Assembly: GCA_963819475.1 (NCBI GenBank)
Contig: CAWFWE010000004.1
Location: 558,001-622,000 of the forward strand
DNA: 64,000 bases
Origin: DASUAS01 sp963819475
GTDB taxonomy: Bacteria; Actinomycetota; Acidimicrobiia; IMCC26256; DASPTH01
Reading direction: 5' to 3'
Shown in pieces: positions 1 through 6,999 of this stretch (position 1 is its first letter; every line of letters starts with the position of its first letter). A program made the position numbers and the translations under genes. The notes under the pieces are model-generated. The model was not told the DNA's origin, ran no database searches, and worked only from the letters and a program-made list of their open reading frames with translations.

Positions 1-22
1 GTGGACATCAGCTAGAGGTTGA

Positions 23-54
23 GGACACCCCCACGGGGTCGGAGCGGGGTGTCC
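23..54. other. GC-rich inverted repeat upstream of tRNA-Arg
   Basis: A 9-bp perfect inverted repeat (GGACACCCC at 23-31, GGGGTGTCC at 46-54) encloses a 14-nt loop. No T-run follows, so it is only a possible terminator of a gene left of the window. Nothing else is recognisable in bases 1-179. Confidence 0.25.
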
Positions 55-179
55 AGGCGGGCCGGGCGGAGGGACCGTCGCCTACACTTCGGGGCTCCGA
101 AGGCTTGGACAGGTCAGCACTGCTCTCGACCGGGCCTGTGCATGCTTCGGAGCTTCTGCCCGGCGGGGGCTCGATACCT

Positions 180-252
180 GCGCTCGTAGCTCAACGGATA
201 GAGCATCTGACTACGGATCAGAAGGTTGGGGGTTCGAATCCCTCCGAGCGCG
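180..252 (+). tRNA. tRNA-Arg (anticodon ACG)
   Basis: Full cloverleaf. The 7-bp acceptor stem GCGCTCG/CGAGCGC (180-186 with 245-251) is perfect. The D-arm is GCTC/GAGC. The anticodon stem TCTGA/TCAGA holds loop CTACGGA, which reads anticodon ACG. The T-arm GGGGG/CCCTC contains TTCGAAT. No 3' CCA is encoded. The 3' 46 nt lie inside the attachment-site repeat of the island that follows, so this is the integration target, with a functional tRNA restored at attL. Confidence 0.96.
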
Positions 253-255
253 CTG
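207..255 (+). repeat. attL core: 49-bp direct repeat in tRNA-Arg 3' half
   Basis: Identical over 49 bp to 13011-13059. The bases just outside differ on both sides (t206 versus g13010; c256 versus a13060). The core starts in the anticodon stem and runs 3 nt past the tRNA, a usual core for tyrosine-recombinase elements that insert in tRNA genes. Confidence 0.9.
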
Positions 256-314
256 CAGAAGTGCTGGTCAGAGCGCTGAACTGCGAGAGTACCCCCCTCT
301 GGGGGCGGCGCTTC

Positions 315-338
315 TTCTACCGGATCTTCTACCGGATC
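315..338 (+). repeat. Tandem 12-bp repeat pair (putative arm-type site, left)
   Basis: Two perfect tandem copies of TTCTACCGGATC (315-326, 327-338), 60 bp inside attL. The same 12-mer, with up to two changes, recurs as pairs at 11589-11612 and 12879-12902. On the minus strand the pair overlaps the original stop codon of the integrase gene (TAG, 331-329). Confidence 0.75.
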
Positions 339-350
339 AGTGTCCGCGAG
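336..350. repeat. 15-bp target-site duplication of IS481-family element (left copy)
   Basis: ATCAGTGTCCGCGAG abuts the left IS end and is repeated exactly at 2037-2051 beside the right end. A 15-bp duplication is long but falls in the range reported for IS481-family elements. Confidence 0.88.
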
Positions 351-2036
351 TGTGCGGACCCGGTTCATGCTGGACATCGTGGCCCCGGTAGCTGGTTGAC
401 GGTGTTGGGACGCGGCCCCGGTAGCTGGGCGACACTGGCCCCGGTTCCTGGCTGACACTCGAGGTCCACCTTTTCGTGGTCGCCACCTTCTTCGCTGTGG
501 GTGTTTCGCGCCCGCAGATCCGGAGGAGGCCGTCGATGCTCGTGGAGTTGGGCCTGGTGGGGCAGCGCTATCGGGCGGTGTTGGAGGTGCTCAACGACGG
601 GGCGACGGTCACGGATGTGGCTCGCCGGTATGGGGTGGCGCGTCAGACGGTGCACGAGTGGCTGCGGAGGTACGCGACTCGAGGTCTGGGCGGGTTGGCG
701 GATCGGAGTTCGCGGCCGTTGTCGTGCCCGCATCAGATGCCGGCGGAGCTCGAGGCGCAGATCGTGGAGATGCGTCGGGCGCATCCGGGGTGGGGACCGC
801 GCACGATCTTGTTCTGGCTCGAACGTGAGGGCGTGGCACCGTTGCCGGGGCGCACGTCGGTGGAGCGTTGCCTGGTCCGCCACGGGCTGGTCACGCCCCG
901 GGCTCGGAAGCGCAAGCGCGGTGATTACAAGCGTTGGGAACGCAACCGCGCGATGGAGTTGTGGCAGATGGATGTCGTCGGCGGGGTGCGGCTCGTTGAC
1001 GGGTCCGAGGCGAAGATCGTGTCGGGGATCGATGACCACAGCCGCTTCGTGGTCAGCGCGTGGGTTGTGGCGCGAGCGACGGCTCGGCCGGTGTGCGACG
1101 CGCTCGAAGCCGCGATGGCCGTCCATGGAGTGCCCGACGCGATCCTGACCGACAACGGCAAGGTGTTCACCGCGCGGTTCGGTCCCGGTCCGGGCCCGGT
1201 GCGTTTCGATCGGCTCTGTGTCAACAACGGGATCACGCACATCCTCACCGCGCCGCGGTCGCCGACCACGACCGGCAAGATCGAACGTTGGCACAAGACG
1301 CTGCGCCGCGAGTTCCTCAACGGCAAGACCTTCGCTTCGATCGAGGATGCTCAAGGCCAGCTCGATCGGTGGGTCAAGCATTACAACCATGAGCGGCCGC
1401 ACCAGTCGATCGGTCGGATGCCGCCCATCGAGCGGTTCAAGTTGGCCGCGCCCAGTGACGCGCCTGCACGCATCGTGGACGTGGACAGCGGGCCAGCGGA
1501 GGTCACGACGACGCGGCGGGTGAGCACCACAGGAACGATCAGCTTCGCGGCCGTCCAGTACAAGGCCGGTGCCTGGTTGGCCGGTCAGACCATCGAGGTC
1601 GTATGCGAGGACGGGCTCGTTCAGCTCCACCATCGCGGGGTGCTCATCGCGACGCACGCCCGCCGGCACGCGGTTGACAAGCAGACCGCGGCAGTCGAGC
1701 GCGGGCGCAAGCCACGACCGTCGCGTCCGTCGGCGACAGCGGTGTCGGTGACCCGCAATGTCGACTCGTCGGGCAACGTGTGCTTCGCCGCCACCAACTA
1801 TCGCGTCGGTAACGCGTATCGGCGTCGCCAGGTGCAGGTCGCGGTCGTCGGCGACACCGTCGAGATCTCGATCGGCAACGAGCTCATCCGCTCCCACGCC
1901 GTCCGCCACGACCGCACCCGCGAACACGGCGCCCTCGCCAACCCCGGAGGGAGACCACACCGCAGCAACGCCGCCTGAGAGTTCGTGTCAGGCAACTACC
2001 GGGGTCGAAATGTCAGACGGGTACCGGGGCTTGACA
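351..2036 (+). mobile_element. IS481-family insertion sequence, 1686 bp
   Basis: The left end begins TGTGCGGACCCGGTTCATGC. The right end, read inward from 2036 on the minus strand, begins TGTCAAGCCCCGGTACCCGT. The two ends align over about 50 bp, including repeated CCCCGGTA blocks. A perfect 15-bp target duplication flanks the element (336-350 and 2037-2051), and it encodes a full-length transposase. It sits at the very 3' end of the integrase remnant and splits the left arm-type repeats from the rest of the island. Confidence 0.9.
536..1978 (+). CDS. IS481-family DDE transposase
   Basis: 480-aa transposase. The N-terminal helix-turn-helix region (about residues 10-50, VARRYGVARQTVHEWLRRY) is followed by an RNase-H-fold rve core. 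The catalytic acidic triad is visible as QMDV (about 144), LTDNGK (about 205) and GKIERWH (about 249). The ATG at 536 has a GGAGGAGG-type ribosome binding site; an upstream GTG at 476 is less likely. The C-terminus is unusual: two similar beta-rich segments of about 55 residues lie in tandem (GTISFAAVQYKAG... and GNVCFAATNYRVG...), each ending in a basic stretch. The reading frame is intact and the IS ends match, so the element may still be active. Confidence 0.93.
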   Translation: MLVELGLVGQRYRAVLEVLNDGATVTDVARRYGVARQTVHEWLRRYATRGLGGLADRSSRPLSCPHQMPAELEAQIVEMRRAHPGWGPRTILFWLEREGVAPLPGRTSVERCLVRHGLVTPRARKRKRGDYKRWERNRAMELWQMDVVGGVRLVDGSEAKIVSGIDDHSRFVVSAWVVARATARPVCDALEAAMAVHGVPDAILTDNGKVFTARFGPGPGPVRFDRLCVNNGITHILTAPRSPTTTGKIERWHKTLRREFLNGKTFASIEDAQGQLDRWVKHYNHERPHQSIGRMPPIERFKLAAPSDAPARIVDVDSGPAEVTTTRRVSTTGTISFAAVQYKAGAWLAGQTIEVVCEDGLVQLHHRGVLIATHARRHAVDKQTAAVERGRKPRPSRPSATAVSVTRNVDSSGNVCFAATNYRVGNAYRRRQVQVAVVGDTVEISIGNELIRSHAVRHDRTREHGALANPGGRPHRSNAA

Positions 2037-2051
2037 ATCAGTGTCCGCGAG
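2037..2051. repeat. 15-bp target-site duplication of IS481-family element (right copy)
   Basis: Exact copy of 336-350, directly abutting the right IS end at 2036. Confidence 0.88.
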
Positions 2052-2345
2052 TCCGCGAAACCGCGGCGCGCGCTGGCATGATCCGGCACGAGTGAGGCCG
2101 AGACGAACTGATCGAGACCGCGCAGGACCTCGGCTTCGAGGCCTTCGTAGAGGTGTCGGTAGCGGTCCAGAACGACACTGACGCTGGTGTCACCGGGTTT
2201 GCCGGTTGCAACCTGCTTCGGGCTCGCACCTGCAGCGATCCAGAGCGCGACCGCGGTGTGCCGGAGATCGCGCGCGCACACCGGGAGACCCGCGTCCCCC
2301 TGCGATCGGCGCGCCGCCTCGAAGTACCACCCACATCTCTGCTCA
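2037..2345 (-). pseudogene. Tyrosine recombinase (integrase) C-terminal remnant
   Basis: The minus-strand frame shows YFEAARRSQ..., then box II as ARDLRHTAVALWIAAGAS, GDTSVSVVLDRYRHLYEG and a helical tail. This is the C-terminal catalytic part of a phage-type integrase. The whole N-terminus and the first catalytic Arg region are gone; the frame meets the end of the adjacent secreted-protein gene at about 2345. Two conserved histidines are replaced (HDLRH by RDLRH, GHTS by GDTS), while Arg and the Tyr nucleophile remain. The IS481 element replaced the last residue: without it the frame would read ADSRTLIR and stop at TAG 331-329. Its position next to the tRNA fits the island's original integrase. 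Confidence 0.8.
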
Positions 2346-3420
2346 CTTCGAAGTGAATTGGTTCATCGCGGTTGATGCGGCGTTCGTGAGCTGCTGCTTT
2401 TGACCCTTGGGCGCGTCGTCGCCGCGCAGCATGATGCTGAACATCGCGCCGTCGGGGGTGAGTACGTAGATGCTCTCCGTCACTTGGCCGAACCGGTTCT
2501 GGCTCGTGTGGTACAGCGCGTCGGCTGCACCCTTGACGTCGACGGGCTCGCCGCTTGCGAGCTGGGTGTAGGTGTTCCGTCCCCCGCCTTCCGCGGGGGA
2601 GAAGCCGACGTCGACGCCCCCGGCCCCTTGGGCGAGTGCGTAGGAGCAGTCCGCCGGCTCCTGGAGCCCGACGCCAAATGCGGCTTCCAGCTCCGCGAGC
2701 GAACACGTCTGAGCACGATCGCACCTTGCTCGCGGCGCTCGACGACTGCTGTGGCTCCTTGGAGGCCGCCTTCTGCAGCTTCTTCAGTCTGTTGTCCATC
2801 GCCTTGGCGACGGACTTCACGATCTCGGGGGTGATCGGCGCAACGCTGCCCATCACGGTGAGGTCGACGAACTGACCGTCGCGGACGAGGATGTCTGCGC
2901 TGTTCGCCGTTCGGCCGTTCCCGAGGTCCAGGGTTCCCGCGTCCCCGGTGCGCTGCTCACCAACCTTCGGGATCGCGGGCGCGCGAGCCGGCGTCGCCGT
3001 CAGCGAGCCGAGGCTGTATGGGGCCGTGCACGCTTTGACGATGCTCTCGGCGCCGGTCACGAGGCGTTGCGCGTTCTTGCTCGAATCGAAGGCGACGACG
3101 GTGTTCGCCAGGAAGACATCGCCGGAGGGTGCGTACTGCACTGTGCGTCCGGCGATGCCCGAGTCGGAGCCCGTGAGCGAACGGCCACAGAGGCTCGGTC
3201 GCCACGCCCCGCCCGCGATCGGCTGGACCTCCGGCGTGCTCCCGGCCACGACGAGGAACGCCGCCGCGTCGTCCTCGCTGAGCAGACCTTGCTGGTAGGT
3301 CAAGGCCACGAGCCGCTTCTCCGAGATCTGGCTCGCTGGGGCCGCGTGGGTCGTTCCCGTTTGGACCAATACGGCAGCCGCCATGCTCGCGGCCGCGATC
3401 ACAGTTCGCGCGCAACCCAT
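2343..3420 (-). pseudogene. Secreted protein, frameshifted
   Basis: The start ATG at 3420 gives a signal peptide (hydrophobic AAASMAAAVLVQ, likely cleavage after THA, residues about 1-27). The domain that follows has paired cysteines and loosely resembles PknH-type extracellular sensor domains; that is a guess. Near 2710 the frame shifts: the first part ends around SKVRSCSDV, and the continuation in another frame begins LAELEAAFGVGLQEPADCSY and ends NAASTAMNQFTSK with stop at 2345-2343. The start overlaps the end of the hydrolase gene by 22 bp, so it is the last gene of the leftward cassette. A one-base indel, natural or technical, explains the break. Confidence 0.72.
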
Positions 3421-4538
3421 GCCAGGAACCTTTCATCGTGCCAATACGAAGAGTGAAAGCCGAGGTCGGTCGGGACGCCGGAGAGGTCCAGCCGGAAGTC
3501 CTCGACCTCGGTGGAGTGCTCGTCGGTGAGCACCTGCAGCACCGGCGAGACCAGGAACGCGAGTGGGTCGAGGGTGTGCCAGACGTTGCACCACCGCCGG
3601 ACTCGCAATGGCAGCTTGTTCGGCGCGCGCACGAGACCCCGGGCGTCGATCAGGCCTCGGAGCTCGCAGATGAGCGCGACCTGCGTCCCGAACGTGACCA
3701 GCGTGTGGACCGAGCGCTCGGCGGGCACGGAGGGCCGGTCACCGTCGACTGATGCACCGAGCAGCCATTCGACCGCTATCAGCCCGCCGAGCGAGTGGGC
3801 GAGGAGATCGACGCGGTGGGCCTCTTCGCGTGCTCGGTGGAACTCGGCGTCGAGCCGGCCGCGGATCGCCGCGCCCTCCGCGGTGTAGCGCAGGACGTCG
3901 CCGATGGTGCGGGCCACGGTGCGTCCGACGCCCTCGGCGTGGTTTCGAAGGTGTGTCGCGACGGCGTCGGTCGGAAGGCCGTCGAGGCCCTGGTCGACCG
4001 CGTCCACGATGCGCCGCAGCCCGGAACGGACCGTGTCGAGGATGCCGTCGTCCTCGTCCGCGGTTCGCAGTGCAGGTGTCCCGGCGGGGCCCGTCAGGAC
4101 GACGGCCTCGGCGAGCGCCTGCGGAAGCGCCTCGCTCTCGAGCGCGCCGCCGCTGTCCGAAGCCTCACGCAACACACGATGCACGAGGGCGCGTGTCTCG
4201 TTCGGAACATCGGCGCCGGCGCGATCTCGAATGCGTTCGACCGTCGCGCTCGTAATGTCGTCCACGTGTTGGTCGTTCGGGATCGAAAGCGCACCCGCGC
4301 CGATCGACATGGAGCCCTTACCCGGAGGCATCGACGCGAGCTCGCCCTCCGGACCGAGGTCGCCCCAGAACACCGGACGAACCTCGCGGGGCCACAACCA
4401 GCCACGCAGGCCCGCCAGTTCCCGCTCGAACTGCGTGCGATCGCGGTTCCCGATGCCGTGCACGACGAGCACGACATGCTGTGCACCGCCATGCCCTCGG
4501 TACCCGGATTCGGCTGCACGGAGGACACCGCGACCCAT
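3399..4538 (-). CDS. Alpha/beta-hydrolase (lipase/esterase-like)
   Basis: 379 aa. A beta-strand and oxyanion-type motif VVLVVHGIGNRD (about residues 21-32) and a nucleophile elbow LLAHSLGGLIAVEW (about 245-258, Ser in HSLGG) mark a serine alpha/beta-hydrolase. A late conserved histidine is plausible at GFHSSYWHD near the C-terminus. No signal peptide is seen, so it is probably cytoplasmic; the substrate is unknown. It lies 12 bp after the membrane-anchored protein gene and overlaps the next gene, which indicates one transcript running left from 6810. Confidence 0.8.
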   Translation of the reverse strand: MGRGVLRAAESGYRGHGGAQHVVLVVHGIGNRDRTQFERELAGLRGWLWPREVRPVFWGDLGPEGELASMPPGKGSMSIGAGALSIPNDQHVDDITSATVERIRDRAGADVPNETRALVHRVLREASDSGGALESEALPQALAEAVVLTGPAGTPALRTADEDDGILDTVRSGLRRIVDAVDQGLDGLPTDAVATHLRNHAEGVGRTVARTIGDVLRYTAEGAAIRGRLDAEFHRAREEAHRVDLLAHSLGGLIAVEWLLGASVDGDRPSVPAERSVHTLVTFGTQVALICELRGLIDARGLVRAPNKLPLRVRRWCNVWHTLDPLAFLVSPVLQVLTDEHSTEVEDFRLDLSGVPTDLGFHSSYWHDERFLAWVAREL

Positions 4539-4550
4539 CGCGTGGCATCT

Positions 4551-6590
4551 CTACTTCGAGGATCGCGTGCGCACGACTATGAGCACGGGGTACTCGCCGC
4601 TCGCGTACGTCAGCGCGTTCTGCTGTCCCGGCAGCTCCGCGAAGAGACCCCAGGCAGGGACGAGGCGGTACGTGCCCGGCCGTATCGTCGGCGGCAGGGT
4701 CAGCGCTGCATGGTTGTCGGCCGTGGCGGTCTTGTTGCAGCCCTGGGGCGTCTCCCGGAACTGCCCGCCAGTGAGCGATACCGTCACCGCAAGGCTCGCG
4801 GCGGGGGTGCCGCCTTGGGCGATCCCGGAGACCAGTGAGCCCCCCGACGCGGTGCCCGGGCTCAGGAAGAGTGTGGAGGACGACGACGGGGAGAAGTCGG
4901 ACCGGGCGGTGTCGTCACAGACGATGGTGAACTCTCCACCGGGTGGGTGCGCCCAGTTCGGCCCGGCAGACGTCGTGACCGTGGTCACGTCCACAACGTC
5001 CCCGGGCCGGACGTTCGAGGGTGTGACGGTGATGGCCTGCGTGACCTGGTACGCGCCGTCCTGGGTGTATCCGATGGTGGCGGCGGCGGTGCCGTGCGGG
5101 CGGAAGCCCGCGCCGACGACAGGAACGTTCGTCGTTTGGGGTGTCCCGCCTGCCGTTCGCTCCTGCGTTGTAGGACTCGCAACGTTCGTGGTGTCCCCTT
5201 CGCCGCCACCCAACGCGAGGACCAGTCCGACGACGACGATCACAACCACCACTGCGACGGCGGCGGCGACGAGCCATCGTCCCCGAGGTCGGGGCGCGCG
5301 TTCGCTGCGCCGCTTGCCCCGTCGATCGCCGGGTCCGGAGCTGCCTCCGCTCGGTCGGCCGGTGATCGGCTCCCATTCCTGGGGCAGGAGATCGGCGGGC
5401 GCCCCCAGGACGTCGTAGAGCCCGGGTTCAGCGGTCTGCTCGGCGCTCGCCAGCACGCTCCCCCATGCCGGCCGCGCGAGGAACCGCGTGATGTCGTCGT
5501 CCAGCAACCCGTCGCCGAGCTCGACGAAGAAGTCGTCCAGCCACGCACGCGGCACGCAGAGATATCCGCTGCGGTGCACGCCGTGAAGCGAGAAGACCGT
5601 GAAGTCCCACGTTGCGAGCGCGGGTTCGAGGGTGTACCCGGGCCGTTCGCGACGTTTCAACACTTTGCCGGTCGGGACGTCGCCCATGCCAACAGGCGTG
5701 ATCGGGGCGTCGACCGGTTCGTCGAGCTCGCTCGGGAGCGGCAGGTCGCCGCGCACGATACGGTCGACCTCCCGCAGTTCGGCGGCTTCGGCGAGGCCTT
5801 CGAGGCTGTCGCGCGCGATCGCCCACCCGAGCTCGAGCTGCGTCTGCGCCGTGATCGGAGACCGGAACGCGCGCCGTAGGCGCGACTCTCGGCCACACGT
5901 GTACAGGTCATCGCCGAAGGCGTCCCGGGCCGCGAACCAGCCGTACCGCTCGACGGCCGGCTCGATGGGTCCGGTCACCGCGGGCGGGAATCGACCCGAG
6001 GCGGCGGCGCGCGTACTCCCCGCCACGTAGGCGGCGGCGGCGCGCAACCACTGACCGCTGACGTACTCGCCTCCCAGCTCCAATCGACCGGGCCGAGGCC
6101 GAACGAGGAGACCGGGCGAGTCCCGCCGGTCCATGAGCAGCATCAGACCGGGACCGAACGTGTGCGCATAGCGGCGGGCGACGCGCCCGGATTGCCGCGG
6201 CGGCAACAGCGCGCTCAGGTGCGTCGAGTAGCCGGCAGTCTCGACGCCCGCGGGCAGGAGCCGTTCGAGCTCGCCACGAGCGATCCGCGCCCACGCCTCC
6301 ACGACCGTCGTGAACCCGGGCCGGGTGGGAACCGGCGGGCTCGCGACCTCGGCCTCTGCGCCGTCGCAGGTGAGCGCGCCGCCCCACGCGCAGCGGTATG
6401 CGTTCGGATCACCCGGGTCGAGCCGCCGACCCGCGACCGGAAGTCGATGGAGCAAGGTCTGGAAGTCGACGACGCCCGACGGGTCGCGCAGTGAGTACTC
6501 GTGTTCCATGCCCAACAAGGACGCCGGCTCGGGTCGGGCGCGCCGCGGACCATTGTCTGCCGCCATCCGCGACTGCAGGAGCGTCGTCAT
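4551..6590 (-). CDS. Membrane-anchored protein with carboxylate-amine-ligase-like N-terminus
   Basis: About 679 aa. The N-terminal half begins with GMEHEYSLRD (about residues 28-37) and has a further acidic DGAEAEVASPP segment. These recall the Glu-rich strands of the glutamate-cysteine ligase/Pup-ligase/glutamine-synthetase fold. A basic, proline-rich linker leads to one transmembrane helix (about 438-462, WLVAAAVAVVVVIVVVG). A Thr/Ser-rich outer region of about 200 residues with two cysteines follows. The ATG at 6590 lies 7 nt after the stop of the small upstream gene; an internal ATG at 6566 is the alternative. The enzyme assignment is inferred from motifs only. I do not know this full domain combination. 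Confidence 0.6.
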   Translation of the reverse strand: MTTLLQSRMAADNGPRRARPEPASLLGMEHEYSLRDPSGVVDFQTLLHRLPVAGRRLDPGDPNAYRCAWGGALTCDGAEAEVASPPVPTRPGFTTVVEAWARIARGELERLLPAGVETAGYSTHLSALLPPRQSGRVARRYAHTFGPGLMLLMDRRDSPGLLVRPRPGRLELGGEYVSGQWLRAAAAYVAGSTRAAASGRFPPAVTGPIEPAVERYGWFAARDAFGDDLYTCGRESRLRRAFRSPITAQTQLELGWAIARDSLEGLAEAAELREVDRIVRGDLPLPSELDEPVDAPITPVGMGDVPTGKVLKRRERPGYTLEPALATWDFTVFSLHGVHRSGYLCVPRAWLDDFFVELGDGLLDDDITRFLARPAWGSVLASAEQTAEPGLYDVLGAPADLLPQEWEPITGRPSGGSSGPGDRRGKRRSERAPRPRGRWLVAAAVAVVVVIVVVGLVLALGGGEGDTTNVASPTTQERTAGGTPQTTNVPVVGAGFRPHGTAAATIGYTQDGAYQVTQAITVTPSNVRPGDVVDVTTVTTSAGPNWAHPPGGEFTIVCDDTARSDFSPSSSSTLFLSPGTASGGSLVSGIAQGGTPAASLAVTVSLTGGQFRETPQGCNKTATADNHAALTLPPTIRPGTYRLVPAWGLFAELPGQQNALTYASGEYPVLIVVRTRSSK

Positions 6591-6597
6591 GAGTCGC

Positions 6598-6810
6598 CTA
6601 TGCCGGCGGCTCTTCGTCGGTCTCGTCGTCCTGCTGGCGGTCCATCCGATCGCGCACTCGATCCTCGACGGCACCGCTCACAGCGCCCGTCGCTCCTTCG
6701 ACCAACGCGCCCGTCCCGGTGCTGACCGTCTCGACACCGAAGTCGAGCGCACCTTCGAGCAGGCCGCCTCCCTGTGACGCGGCCGCCGCCACGTTCCCCT
6801 TCTCGCCCAT
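6598..6810 (-). CDS. Small Gly/Ala-rich acidic-tail protein (70 aa)
   Basis: First gene of the leftward cassette. ATG 6810 follows a GGAGCGGGG ribosome binding site. The 70-residue product has a Gly/Ala-rich middle (GGGLLEGALDFGVETVSTG) and a charged tail with DDETDEEPPA at the C-terminus. There is no signal peptide and no family is recognised. Its stop is 7 nt before the next gene, so the two are translationally close. It could be a partner or a substrate peptide of the ligase-fold protein; that is speculation from position alone. Confidence 0.55.
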   Translation of the reverse strand: MGEKGNVAAAASQGGGLLEGALDFGVETVSTGTGALVEGATGAVSGAVEDRVRDRMDRQQDDETDEEPPA

Positions 6811-6924
6811 GTCACCCCGCTCCTGTCCCGCCCGGGCTCGTTGCCCGCCGCCCCGCTCTTCGGTCGCCGGCGTTCATGGCTCGACGACGGCGCTATCGTC
6901 GTAGGCGTTCGCGGTCGGCGCCAG

Positions 6925-6960
6925 GAATCTCGCCCACATCTCCACTCACATCTCCGGAGG
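6925..6960. promoter_or_regulatory. Repeated CACATCTCC motif in divergent promoter region
   Basis: CACATCTCC occurs twice (6935-6943, 6948-6956; 13-bp period) upstream of the XRE-ATPase gene, preceded by GGAATCTCGC. A closely related block lies at 11157-11181 upstream of the propeller gene, and a shorter match (CACATCTCTGCTCAC) lies near 2332-2346. The blocks may be operators shared by the island genes. Confidence 0.4.
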
Positions 6961-6999
6961 ACGCAAGCGTGGGCGGCCGATCTCGATGGGAGGGGGGCG

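Noticed and set aside
105..458. Overlapping open frames across the tRNA on both strands
   Set aside because: They read through the tRNA and att repeat and show no coding features.
365..1960. Long open frame on the minus strand, 531 codons
   Set aside because: It is antisense to the IS481 transposase, which has DDE motifs and a ribosome binding site. The minus product is Arg/His/Pro-rich with no family features.
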